Source: an uncultured Flavobacteriales bacterium (lineage in GTDB: Bacteria; Bacteroidota; Bacteroidia; Flavobacteriales; UBA7312). Taken from it: a stretch of DNA of 52,389 bases. Made by a program: the position numbers and the translations under genes. How positions within the stretch are numbered: position 1 is the stretch's first letter; each line of letters opens with the position of its first letter. Below the pieces are notes generated by a model. It searched no databases, was not told where the DNA came from, and worked only from the letters and a program-made list of their open reading frames with translations. Of the stretch, positions 1-9,400 are shown in pieces. The stretch spans positions 1 through 52,389 of the forward strand of contig CAJWWC010000009.1 of NCBI GenBank assembly GCA_913048435.1, written 5' to 3'.

Positions 1-169
1 TGTTGTTAACTAAGTAAAAATAATTTGCTGTTATACCATTAGTTGAGTTTAAAAACGCAGCCTTGTGAAATTGACTGTTTTGAATAATTAGAAATAGAGC
101 AAAAGTTTCCAGGAAAATGAACAAGAGCAAATGATTATGTTTGTTTATTAACTCCAGTAGATTACGCAT
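1..169 (-). CDS. mreC: Rod shape-determining protein MreC, N-terminal fragment
   Basis: Partial gene: the reading frame opens at an ATG (complement of 167-169) and runs off the left edge after about 56 codons. The visible N-terminus has a short polar stretch, then a membrane segment at about residues 13-30, as expected for the single-pass MreC anchor that links MreB filaments to the periplasmic wall-synthesis complex. No catalytic or coiled-coil part is visible. The call rests mainly on position: it starts 15 bases after the mreB stop on the same strand, and purH-mreB-mreC is a usual Bacteroidota order. Confidence 0.75.
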   Translation of the reverse strand, partial: MRNLLELINKHNHLLLFIFLETFALFLIIQNSQFHKAAFLNSTNGITANYFYLVNN

Positions 170-184
170 TTCCTATCCAATAAT

Positions 185-1207
185 TTATCGAATTAAAAAC
201 GGGAAATTTTCAGTATTCTTAAGAGCAATACCTGTACCTCTGGCTACAGCTCTAAGCGGGTCTTCTGCAACGTAAACAGGTAATTTAGTTTTTAGAGAGA
301 TACGTTTATCTAAGCCTCTTAACATGGAACCACCTCCTGTTAAATAAATTCCTGTATTGTAAATATCCGCAGATAGTTCAGGGGGTGTTTGTCCCAGAGC
401 TGCAAGAACAGCTTGTTCAATCTGAGAAATTGTTTGGTCTAAAGCTCTTGCTATTTCTTTATATGTAACAATAATTTCTTTAGGAATACCACTCATTAAA
501 TCTCTTCCGTGAACAGCAAAGTTTGCTGGAGGTTCATCAAGCTCCTGAAGCGCAGCTCCAACACTAATTTTAATCTTTTCAGCCATTCGTTCACCAATAT
601 CTATATTGTGATGATTTCTCATGTAAATTCGGATATCAGTCGTGAAGTTATCACCTGCAACACGAATAGATCTGTCAGTTACAATGCCACCTAAGGAAAT
701 AACAGCAATCTCTGATGTTCCACCGCCAATATCGATTATCATGTTTCCTTTGGGTTCAAGAACGTCAACACCAATGCCAATAGCAGCTGCCATCGGTTCG
801 TGTATGAGGAATACCTCTTTTGCCCCCGCATGTTCAGCGGAATCCTTAACAGCTCTTTTTTCAACTTCCGTTATCCCAGAAGGAATGCATACAACCATTT
901 TCAAAGAAGGTGAAAATATACTTTTTCTTCTAGGAATCATCTTGATCATGCCTCTAATCATTTGTTCTGCTGCAGAGAAATCTGCAATTACACCATCTTT
1001 TAGCGGCCTAATAGTTTCAATAGTTTTATGAGTTTTACCATGCATTTGTTGTGCTTTCTTACCTATAGCAACTACCTTGTTTTGTATGATGTCTTTGGCT
1101 ACAATGGAGGGCTCATCAACAACTACTTTGTCATTGTGAATGATAAGAGTGTTTGCTGTCCCCAAATCTATAGCAATCTCTTGTGTCATAAAATCGAAAA
1201 AACCCAT
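185..1207 (-). CDS. mreB: Rod shape-determining protein MreB (bacterial actin)
   Basis: Actin-fold ATPase that forms membrane-associated filaments and guides the lateral cell-wall machinery. At 340 residues it has the normal family length. Family landmarks are the N-terminal phosphate-1 motif IDLGTANT, the phosphate-2 region IDIGGGTSEIAV and the adenosine motif LTGGGSMLRG near the C-terminus. The start at MGFFDF places the actin domain immediately after a short amphipathic N-terminus. It lies 12 bases downstream of purH and 15 upstream of mreC on the same strand, so co-transcription from the purH promoter is likely. It implies a rod or elongated cell, consistent with a gliding bacterium. Confidence 0.97.
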   Translation of the reverse strand: MGFFDFMTQEIAIDLGTANTLIIHNDKVVVDEPSIVAKDIIQNKVVAIGKKAQQMHGKTHKTIETIRPLKDGVIADFSAAEQMIRGMIKMIPRRKSIFSPSLKMVVCIPSGITEVEKRAVKDSAEHAGAKEVFLIHEPMAAAIGIGVDVLEPKGNMIIDIGGGTSEIAVISLGGIVTDRSIRVAGDNFTTDIRIYMRNHHNIDIGERMAEKIKISVGAALQELDEPPANFAVHGRDLMSGIPKEIIVTYKEIARALDQTISQIEQAVLAALGQTPPELSADIYNTGIYLTGGGSMLRGLDKRISLKTKLPVYVAEDPLRAVARGTGIALKNTENFPFLIR

Positions 1208-1219
1208 AACCTTTTATTT

Positions 1220-2737
1220 TTAGTGTTTAAAATGTCTTATTCCAGTCATTAGCATGACCATTTTGTTTCTATCGCAGTAGTCAATGGATAAATTATCTTT
1301 AACAGATCCACCAGGTTGAACCACTGCCCTAATACCAGACTGATGTGCAATTTGCACACAATCTGCAAAAGGAAAGAAAGCGTCTGAGGCCATCACACAG
1401 TCCTTTAAATCAAAGCCAAAGTGTTTAGCCTTTTCAATTGCTTGATTTAAGGCGTCAATTCGAGAGGTTTGACCTACTCCACTTGCCAATAGTTGCTTAT
1501 TTTTTACAAGAACGATAGCATTAGACTTGGTATTTTTACAGACTTTACTAGCAAACTCTAAATCTGTCAATTCATGTGCTGATGGCTCTTCTTTTGTTAC
1601 TGTCATCATACCCTCAGCCCGGTCGATAGCTATATCTTTATCTTGTTCTAAAACACCATTTAAAACAGTTCGAAACTGTCTACTTGGTAGTTTAGATTCC
1701 TTCTGCACTAATATAATGCGATTTTTCTTGGATTTCAAGATTTCAACAGCTTCTTTTTGATATGATGGAGCAATAATAATTTCGCAGAATAAAGTATTAA
1801 TTTCTTGAGCTGTATGCTTATCAAGTTCTACATTACAAATTAGTATCCCTCCAAAGGCCGAAATAGGGTCTCCGGCTAGAGCAGCTGAGTAGGCTTCTTT
1901 CAAGTTATCTCTTGAGGCAATACCACAAGCATTATTGTGTTTTATAATGGCAAATGTGGTGTCTTCAAATTCGGAGATAAGATGTATTGCGGCATCAACG
2001 TCGAGTAAATTATTGTAAGAAAGTGCTTTCCCATTTAGTTGTTCGAAAAAGCTTTCAAGGTTACCATAAAATTTACCTTTTTGATGTGGGTTTTCTCCGT
2101 ATCTAAGTTTGTTGGCCTTAGGCATGCTGAATTTGAAAGCTGTATTACCATCATCGAAATATGAAAATATAGCAGAATCGTAATGCGATGAAATATTAAA
2201 AGCTTTTGATGCGAAGTGTCGTCTGTCTTTAATCTCAGTACCATTTTTTTCTTTTAGAATATCATGAAATTCTTCATAATCAGTAATTGAAGAAATGACC
2301 ATCACATCACTGAAGTTTTTTGCTGCTGCTCGAATCAATGAGATGCCACCGATATCGATTTTTTCTATAATAGATTTTTCGTCAGCACCAGAAGCAATAG
2401 TTTCTTCAAAAGGGTATAGGTTAACAATAACAATATCAAACTCTGGGATTTCATATTCTAGTAGTTGATTATTATCAGATTCTAACTCACGGCGGCTTAG
2501 AATACCACCAAAAACTTTAGGGTGAAGTGTTTTTACTCTTCCTCCTAATATAGATGGGTATGAAGTGAGATCTTCTACTCTATGAACATCTACACCAAGT
2601 TCTTCAATAAATGTTTGAGTTCCTCCTGTAGAATAAATATTTACTCCTAATCGATTAAGTTGTTCAACGATTGGGGCTAATCCATCTTTATAAAAAACAG
2701 ATATTAAAGCATTTTTGGGCTGAATGTATTTGTTCAT
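1220..2737 (-). CDS. purH: Bifunctional AICAR formyltransferase / IMP cyclohydrolase PurH
   Basis: Catalyses the last two steps of de novo IMP synthesis in the cytoplasm. The N-terminal MGS-like IMP cyclohydrolase domain (about residues 1-200) contains the STGGT and GGRVKTLHPK motifs. The C-terminal AICAR transformylase domain contains the KALSYNNLLD motif, the catalytic KHNNACG motif, and DAFFPFAD followed by VQPGGS near the end. The length of 505 residues is close to the family norm. It is the first gene of a purH-mreB-mreC run, with a good Bacteroidota-type promoter directly upstream. Confidence 0.98.
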   Translation of the reverse strand: MNKYIQPKNALISVFYKDGLAPIVEQLNRLGVNIYSTGGTQTFIEELGVDVHRVEDLTSYPSILGGRVKTLHPKVFGGILSRRELESDNNQLLEYEIPEFDIVIVNLYPFEETIASGADEKSIIEKIDIGGISLIRAAAKNFSDVMVISSITDYEEFHDILKEKNGTEIKDRRHFASKAFNISSHYDSAIFSYFDDGNTAFKFSMPKANKLRYGENPHQKGKFYGNLESFFEQLNGKALSYNNLLDVDAAIHLISEFEDTTFAIIKHNNACGIASRDNLKEAYSAALAGDPISAFGGILICNVELDKHTAQEINTLFCEIIIAPSYQKEAVEILKSKKNRIILVQKESKLPSRQFRTVLNGVLEQDKDIAIDRAEGMMTVTKEEPSAHELTDLEFASKVCKNTKSNAIVLVKNKQLLASGVGQTSRIDALNQAIEKAKHFGFDLKDCVMASDAFFPFADCVQIAHQSGIRAVVQPGGSVKDNLSIDYCDRNKMVMLMTGIRHFKH

Positions 2738-2757
2738 TTATTAATGGTGTTATCTTG

Positions 2758-2788
2758 CAATATTACCTAAATAACATCTTTCAATCAA
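2758..2788 (-). promoter_or_regulatory. Putative purH promoter (Bacteroidota type)
   Basis: On the minus strand a TTG (complement of 2786-2788) is followed after 20 bases by TAATATTG (complement of 2758-2765), which matches the TAnnTTTG -7 box at all but one position. The predicted start of transcription lies about 15 bases before the purH start codon. Assigned by consensus only. Confidence 0.5.
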
Positions 2789-2870
2789 CCACTATTAATA
2801 GCTTTTTCTTGTTTGTTAATAACTTTCAATTAGCTAAGAAAAATTTATATTTATGCATAATATTTTTATT

Positions 2871-4112
2871 ATGGCTTTAGTACGTATTTTTTTTGAAAGT
2901 TTTCGTTTTGCTTGGCATGCAATTAGCAATAATAAATTGAGAACTTTTTTATCCATACTAGGTGTGACAATTGGTATTTTATCAGTTATTTCTGTTTTTA
3001 CAATTGTTGATTCGTTGGAGAAAAACGTTCGTGAAAGCATAAATAAATTGGGTAGTGATGTCATTTATATACAAAAATGGCCATGGGGTATAAGTGGTGG
3101 TGGTGAGTATAAATGGTGGAATTTCATGAGTAGACCAGAGGTTGAAATTAGCGAGATGAAAAAGTTATCTCTAAAGTCTAAAAATGCAGAGGCTATTGCA
3201 TTTATGATTAGCGCAAATAGAACTATTAAATTCCAAAATAATAATGTCGAAGGAGTAAATGTTTTGGCAGTATCATATGATTGGAATTCTATTAGAAGTT
3301 TTGACTTGGATTTTGGTAGATATTTTACAGAGCATGAAGTAAATGGAGCCAAAAATTATGTCATACTGGGGCATAACATTGCACTTTCTTTGTTCAACAA
3401 TTTGAATAATTTAGGTGAGGTTATTAAAATTAAAGGAGAAAAAGCTAAAGTTATTGGTGTTTTTTCAAAAGAAGGAGAAGATATTACTGGTAACTCTATG
3501 GATGATGCTGTAGTTGTACCAGTTACTTTTGGTTATAAACTGATGAACAAAAGAAGGAGTAATCCTTCTATTATTGCAAAAGCTAAACCCAGTATTTCTA
3601 ATGAGGAATTAAGATATGAGCTCTCAGGTATTATGCGTTCAATAAGGAGACTCAAACCCAAAATTTCGGACAACTTTGCATTGAACGAAATAAGTTTAAT
3701 AAGCAGTCAGTTGGATAGTTTGTTTTCAGTAATTAGCTTAGCTGGTTGGATTATTGGAGGTTTTTCTATTCTAGTTGGAGGCTTTGGAATTGCAAATATC
3801 ATGTTTGTTTCTGTAAAAGAAAGAACTAAACAAATAGGTATACAAAAATCTTTAGGTGCAAAGAATAGTTTTATCTTGTATCAGTTTTTATTTGAATCAA
3901 TCTTTTTATGTTTAATTGGTGGTATTTTAGGCTTAACTTTAGTGTTTTTACTAATTCAATTTGTGTCTAATTTTTTTGATTTTTCTATTGATTTAACCCT
4001 TCAAAATATTGCTTTAGGTTTATGTGTATCAGCAATAATTGGTATAATTTCAGGAATAGTTCCAGCATTGTCAGCATCTAAACTTGACCCTGTTGAGGCT
4101 ATAAGAAGGTAG
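2871..4112 (+). CDS. MacB/FtsX-type ABC transporter permease
   Basis: Inner-membrane permease with MacB topology. There is an N-terminal membrane helix with the family's NNKLRTFLSILGVTIGI signature, a periplasmic domain of about 230 residues, and three C-terminal helices. These include the FtsX-type cytoplasmic stretch VKERTKQIGIQKSLGA and the C-terminal LDPVEAIRR that ends most MacB permeases. An in-frame ATG exists at 2853, but the start at 2871 (MALVRIFFES) gives the usual short N-terminus and is preferred. No ABC ATPase, membrane-fusion protein or outer-membrane partner is encoded next to it, so the substrate and the partner ATPase are unknown. Confidence 0.85.
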   Translation: MALVRIFFESFRFAWHAISNNKLRTFLSILGVTIGILSVISVFTIVDSLEKNVRESINKLGSDVIYIQKWPWGISGGGEYKWWNFMSRPEVEISEMKKLSLKSKNAEAIAFMISANRTIKFQNNNVEGVNVLAVSYDWNSIRSFDLDFGRYFTEHEVNGAKNYVILGHNIALSLFNNLNNLGEVIKIKGEKAKVIGVFSKEGEDITGNSMDDAVVVPVTFGYKLMNKRRSNPSIIAKAKPSISNEELRYELSGIMRSIRRLKPKISDNFALNEISLISSQLDSLFSVISLAGWIIGGFSILVGGFGIANIMFVSVKERTKQIGIQKSLGAKNSFILYQFLFESIFLCLIGGILGLTLVFLLIQFVSNFFDFSIDLTLQNIALGLCVSAIIGIISGIVPALSASKLDPVEAIRR

Positions 4113-4254
4113 TTGGATTTAACTTAATTAAGTTTAGAATATGTAAGTTTGAAAATTTATATGTAGAATAAACGTATTATGTTAATTCTCTAGTTGTAAG
4201 CAAAATTAATAATCACTTTTTATGTCAATAGTTTACTGAAATTATAATTTAAAC

Positions 4255-4452
4255 TTGATTAAAATTAAAAAAATAAAAGAAGATTTATATAAATATAGCT
4301 GTGAGACAAAACTTATGAATAATGTCTTGATTGCACCTAATTCATTTGTGAATATAGATGTTCCTGATAGCTAATTGGTAATTGGGAATGCCGATAAAGT
4401 TATTAAAGAAAAGAATCTTACAGAAGGATATATAAATAATACATTTAACTAA
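4255..4452 (+). pseudogene. Serine O-acetyltransferase remnant (internally deleted, nonsense-interrupted)
   Basis: In one frame the DNA reads IKEDLYKYSCETKL, which resembles the N-terminus of polysaccharide-type serine acetyltransferases (IK-DLYRY-G-TS). It continues directly into MNNVLIAPNSFVNIDVPDS, a stop at 4372-4374, then LVIGNADKVIKEKNLTEGYINN and a stop at 4450-4452. The second part matches the C-terminal hexapeptide region of the same family (NNVLIAPN, VNFDVPDNSIVIGNPAKII, ATEGYIN). The left-handed beta-helix core of roughly 100 or more residues is missing between them, so this looks like a decayed gene with a large internal deletion. The match is from memory of the family; no search was run. 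The rest of the 4113-4550 gap shows nothing recognisable. Confidence 0.65.
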
Positions 4453-4550
4453 AATTCAGAATCTAATAAAGTGTATAAATCATTGGGCTAATAGAGTAAA
4501 TTTTAAGTAAGTTAAATTTAATAATGTTTGTTACGGCTTGAAAGATTCAA

Positions 4551-6365
4551 TTATTGAATGAAAAGTCTTTTTTTAATTTGATTATGGTCACTATTTAAAA
4601 TGACAAAGTACATTCCTTTTGCGTAATCATTTGCACGAATAAAGAATTGATTCAACCCACTTTCAAAGTTACCTTGATATATCATAGCGACTTCTTTGCC
4701 TAAAACATCTGTTAGACTGATTTGACCTTCAAATGACTCCACACAATTTACAGGAATACATGTTATAGCATTAGCTGGGTTAGGATAGGCGCTCATTTCA
4801 ATATTCGTTATATTATTTTGACTTAATGAAGCATTATTTTGTTCTAAAATATTGAATTTGAAATAAGCCTCTGGGGCAGGTAATGGACGACTAAGGGTTT
4901 TACCAGAATTGGCGCTTGCTTCAATGTAATAATAAACACTACTATTAGCAGATAAGCTTTCTTGTATAAAGGCTGACCAATTATTGCCACCTGTATTTAT
5001 CATGTTCAAAGAATGATAGCCATCTTCCAAGTTTGTGGTCCAAAACAAAGTAGCCGAAGCTATACCACTTTGATGTTGGATACTTGCTGATACATTGTAT
5101 TGTTCTATCGGATAGCTATCTTCAAGTTCTTGATGTTGTATAAGTAAGGGTTCATTAACGCCTACCGAATGGGTAATGCAATGTATTGCACCGCTATAAG
5201 AAATAAGATTTTCACCTTGGTTGTCAACATCTATACCAATAATATTGTATCCTGGCAAAGCTTCTTCGTAAATACGTTGAGCTATGGTGTCGTATTCTGT
5301 TCTGTAAAAGGGTACTAATACTGTGTTATTTACAAAAACCGAATTGGTGTAAGTTCTATAATAGCCGTTGTTATCAGGATAATTACCAGATGAGCTTGGA
5401 GGACTAGGAATCCTTATAACATCATAAGGAGTGCCAAAGGCAGAATTATAGTTTTCTAAAACGTATTGGATATTAGCTTCAATTTGTGGCCCGTCAGCCA
5501 CTCCCTCAGGGTATTCAGCTATTAATAAAGTTTCTTCGTTGAGAAGTTTCATATGCATATCAATATGGTGTATGCCGTCGTAGGGCAGATTTTCCATAAT
5601 GATGTAGTTATCGATGCCCATGAACTCTTCTAAAGTGTTATTTATTTCTTCAATTGTATGGTCAGGATAGTAAACGCTACCATCAAACCCTTCCCATGCA
5701 TATCCGCCGTTATTTTCATCAACAATTAATTCAGAGGAAAATGCTGTTCCCATGCCATCACTCATAAAATTGCCTCCAGTAGCCATTAAGTCCCAAGGAG
5801 CTTGAGTAGTGTTGTGCATATTCATATTAAAATATTCAGCTACTTTTTCTGGTACCAAGTCGTCATAAGGTCTATTTCTATTATAAATCCAATCCACTAA
5901 AATGGCCTCACCAACGTCATTTTTGTAGACGGTATTTTGCCCATAATCTCTTATCCAAATATTGTTAAAATCGGTTTTTATAAAATTGACATTCTCTGTG
6001 CTAATTCCTTGATTCAAAAGATAAGATTCGACTTCACTTTCTTCTTCACAAATAATGATGACTTGACATTCTTGTACAGCATTAGCTACGATTTGTGAAA
6101 GAATGGTTTCTTCTTGTATGTTATAGCCAGTGCTCCATGTAATAGTTAGTGCTTGTATTTCTTCCCATTCAGCCATTGTTCTCACTTCTTCAGACGGAGG
6201 TATGGTGTAAATAGTTGCAGACGAAGTGTTCCTTTGATAAGGATTTTCTGTAATTCCTAAGAATTTTAAAAACCCTTTTTCTCTTTCATTTGGAGCAAAG
6301 CCTTTGGGTAAATACTGAGCATATGCAAAAGAAGAAAAAAGAAGAAAAAAGAAGATTTTTCGCAT
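4551..6365 (-). CDS. Exported agmatine/peptidyl-arginine deiminase-like protein with T9SS sorting domain
   Basis: Family PAD_porph (agmatine deiminase / Porphyromonas-type peptidylarginine deiminase). A signal peptide spans about residues 1-16 (cleavage after AYA). The deiminase domain runs from about 55 to 410 and carries WIRDYG at 137-142, a GGNFMSDG motif near 197-204, the catalytic HID at 267-269 and the nucleophile Cys396 in SGAIHCITHS. So the guanidine-hydrolysing site looks intact. Residues from about 420 to 510 form a beta-rich, Ig-like spacer. The last 80 or so residues (YPNPAN, then GMYFVIL and a basic KKRLFIQ end) are a type A T9SS C-terminal sorting domain. It is predicted to be secreted or surface-attached, acting on free agmatine/arginine derivatives or on protein arginines; the substrate is not resolved. 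Confidence 0.88.
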   Translation of the reverse strand: MRKIFFFLLFSSFAYAQYLPKGFAPNEREKGFLKFLGITENPYQRNTSSATIYTIPPSEEVRTMAEWEEIQALTITWSTGYNIQEETILSQIVANAVQECQVIIICEEESEVESYLLNQGISTENVNFIKTDFNNIWIRDYGQNTVYKNDVGEAILVDWIYNRNRPYDDLVPEKVAEYFNMNMHNTTQAPWDLMATGGNFMSDGMGTAFSSELIVDENNGGYAWEGFDGSVYYPDHTIEEINNTLEEFMGIDNYIIMENLPYDGIHHIDMHMKLLNEETLLIAEYPEGVADGPQIEANIQYVLENYNSAFGTPYDVIRIPSPPSSSGNYPDNNGYYRTYTNSVFVNNTVLVPFYRTEYDTIAQRIYEEALPGYNIIGIDVDNQGENLISYSGAIHCITHSVGVNEPLLIQHQELEDSYPIEQYNVSASIQHQSGIASATLFWTTNLEDGYHSLNMINTGGNNWSAFIQESLSANSSVYYYIEASANSGKTLSRPLPAPEAYFKFNILEQNNASLSQNNITNIEMSAYPNPANAITCIPVNCVESFEGQISLTDVLGKEVAMIYQGNFESGLNQFFIRANDYAKGMYFVILNSDHNQIKKRLFIQ

Positions 6366-6401
6366 TATTTGATGATAAGATTAGTTAGTTTAATTAATGT
6401 A

Positions 6402-6409
6402 CAAATTTA
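6402..6409 (-). promoter_or_regulatory. Putative -7 box for the exported deiminase gene
   Basis: Minus-strand TAAATTTG matches TAnnTTTG and lies 36 bases before the start codon at 6365. I found no well-spaced TTG upstream, so only the -7 half is supported. Confidence 0.35.
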
Positions 6410-6424
6410 CTGACTAATATTCAA

Positions 6425-9400
6425 TTATGCCATTAATATAGAATTGGTCTTCTGTATGGCTTGTTGAATGCTCTTGACATTCTTTATTCTAAAAATCAAT
6501 TTACTTTTCAGTTCTTTCATCTCACAATTTTTATGATTCTTTTTAAAATATTCTAAGATCTTGCCAAAGGTTGCAGACTGAAAATAGGGATTTTCCTGTG
6601 GGGGGAAATATCCTGTTAGATTTTCGTTTTTAAGAGATATACGTTGGAAGCCCAGTGTTTTACCTATCCAACGTAGACGCAGTGATAAGATTAATTCTTG
6701 CACTTCAGTGGGTAAAGGTCCAAATCTATCAATAAGTTTAGCCTCGTATTCTGTAAGTTGCTCTTCTTCAGATAAACTGCTCAGTTCATTGTATAATTTT
6801 AGACGTTCACTGGTGCTATTGACGTAATCGTTTGGGATTAGTATTTCCATATCTGTATCTAACTGACATTCCTCAACAAAATCTTTTTCTTTATTGTCAT
6901 GGACATATAATTCCTTAAACTCTTCTTCTTTTAGTTCATTAATAGCTTCATCAAGTATCTTTTGATACATCTCAAAGCCTATATCACTAATAAAGCCGCT
7001 CTGTTCTGCACCCAGCAAATCTCCTGCGCCACGAATATCAAGATCTCGCATAGATATGTTGAATCCACTGCCAAGTTCAGAAAATTGTTCAAGTGCATTA
7101 AGTCGTTTTCTTGAGTCTACTGTAAGAGAATAGGTGGGAGGAGCTAAAAGATAGCAGAACGATTTTTTATTTGAACGTCCTACACGTCCACGCATTTGGT
7201 GTAAATCACTGAGCCCAAAGTTATTGGCATTATTTATGATGATGGTATTAGCATTTGGAATATCCAAGCCATTTTCTATAATGGTAGTAGAAACTAGCAC
7301 ATCAAATTCATTTTCCATAAAAGAAAGCATCAGGTTTTCAAGTTTTTTACCTTCCATTTGACCATGTCCTGTGCCAATTTTAGCATCTGGACAAAGTCGC
7401 TGTATAAGTCCTGCTACTTCTTTTATATTTTCAATTCTATTGTGAACAAAATAAACTTGTCCACCCCTAGAAATTTCATAACGAATAGCGTCACGAATAG
7501 TCTCTTCATCAAAAGTGCATACTTCTGTTTCTACAGGGTATCTATTTGGTGGCGGGGTATTGATAACGGATAAATCCCTAGCACCCATCAAAGAAAATTG
7601 TAAGGTTCTTGGGATAGGCGTAGCGGTTAGAGTTAAGGTATCTACATTAGCCTTAAAGGTTTTAAGTTTATCCTTTACAGCAACTCCAAATTTCTGTTCC
7701 TCGTCTATAATTAATAATCCTAAATCTTTAAAGCTAACATCCTTTCCTACAATTCTGTGTGTGCCTATCAAAATATCTACCTCACCTTCAGCTACTGCTT
7801 TTAAAGTTTCTTTTTGTTCTTTCGTAGTCCTAAATCGATTGATATAGTCCACTTTACAAGGCAATCCTTGCAACCTCTTTCTAAAAGTCTTGGCATGTTG
7901 CATAGCCAATATAGTAGTTGGAACTAATACGACTACTTGTTTATTATCTGCTACAGCTTTAAATGCCGCCCTAATGGCAACTTCTGTCTTTCCAAAACCG
8001 ACATCACCACAAACCAATCTGTCCATGGGCATTATACTTTCCATATCTTTTTTGACATCTAGCGTTGCTTTATACTGGTCAGGTGTGTCTTCGTACATAA
8101 AGGAAGCCTCCAGTTCATATTGTAAAAAACTATCTGGTGAAAATTCAAAGCCTTTCTGTTCTTTTCGCTTGGCGTACAATTGAATGAGATCATAAGCAAT
8201 AGTTTTAACTCGATTTTTTGTTTTAGCTTTTTTCTTTTGCCAAGCACCGGAGCCTAGTTTGTTAGTTTTTGGTTCAGCTCCATCTTTACCACTATATTTT
8301 GCAATTTTATGAAGCGAGTGTATGCTAATAAACAAAGTATCGTTGTTTTTGTATAATAGCTTAATGGCTTCTTGCTTCTTATTATTTATGTCTATGGTAT
8401 GCAGTCCAGCAAAGCGACCAATTCCATGGTCGATATGAGAAACATAGTCGCCTGCCTTCAAACTATTAAGTTGTTGCAGACTGATGGCTTGATTGTCAGC
8501 AAAGCTTTTTTTAAGATAAAATTTATGATATCGCTCAAAAATTTGATGGTCTGTATAGCAACATAATTTCAACTGATGATCAACAAAACCTTGACTTAAA
8601 CTTAACAGAATAGGTTTGAAATGAACGTCTTTATCGTAATCTTCTAAAATACTTTCAAAACGATTGATTTGTTCTTTGCCATTACACAGAATAAAATTTT
8701 GATAGCCTTTGTCGTGGGCATCTTCTAAATCCTTAATAAGTAAATCAAATTGCTTATTAAAAACGGGTTGTGGCGAAGACCTAAATTCATAAGAAGCATC
8801 GGCATTGAAGTAATGGTGTTGCCCAAACTCTACCACAGGAAAATGATCTAATTGTTCTAAGAATATGTTACCGTTTAAGAAAATATTTTCAGGTTGGGAA
8901 TGTTTAAGAGGACTATCTTGAAGATTTTCAAAGTGTTGCTTTGCTTTTTTAAAGAGCTCATTGAGTTTGTTTTTTGTATGGTCACAGTCTATTAGCCATA
9001 CTTTAGAATTTCTCGGTAGAAACTCTAATATACTTTCTTGGGTATTGTCACTAAAAATAGGAAATCGAGGAACTATGCTAATATGCTTTTGCTTCTCTTT
9101 AGACCTTTGGCTATTTATATCAAAAGTCCTGATGCTTTCTATTTCTTCGTCAAAAAATTCTATTCTGAAAGGCGACTCGTTTGAAAAAGAAAATACATCT
9201 ACGATACCACCGCGAACAGAATATTGACCGGGCTCAATGACAAAATCAACTCGTTCGAAGTTGTATTCTTGCAGACATTCGTTTAAAAAATCTATAGATA
9301 TTTTGTCGTATAACTTAATATCTAAAGAATTGTTTTTAAGCTGCTCTTGGCTGATGACTTTTTCAAAGATTGCATCGGGATAACTGACTATTATGGGTAA

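Noticed and set aside
509-1252. Plus-strand open frames opposite mreB
   Set aside because: They lie wholly within a well-supported mreB, have no family resemblance, and are antisense shadows.
2846-2853. TATATTTA as a -7 box for the permease gene
   Set aside because: It lacks the final G and has no TTG at a normal distance; kept only as weak support for the start at 2871.
7358-8183. Several plus-strand frames of 60-110 codons opposite mfd
   Set aside because: The coding strand holds an intact, full-length Mfd with all motifs; the opposite frames have no recognisable domain.
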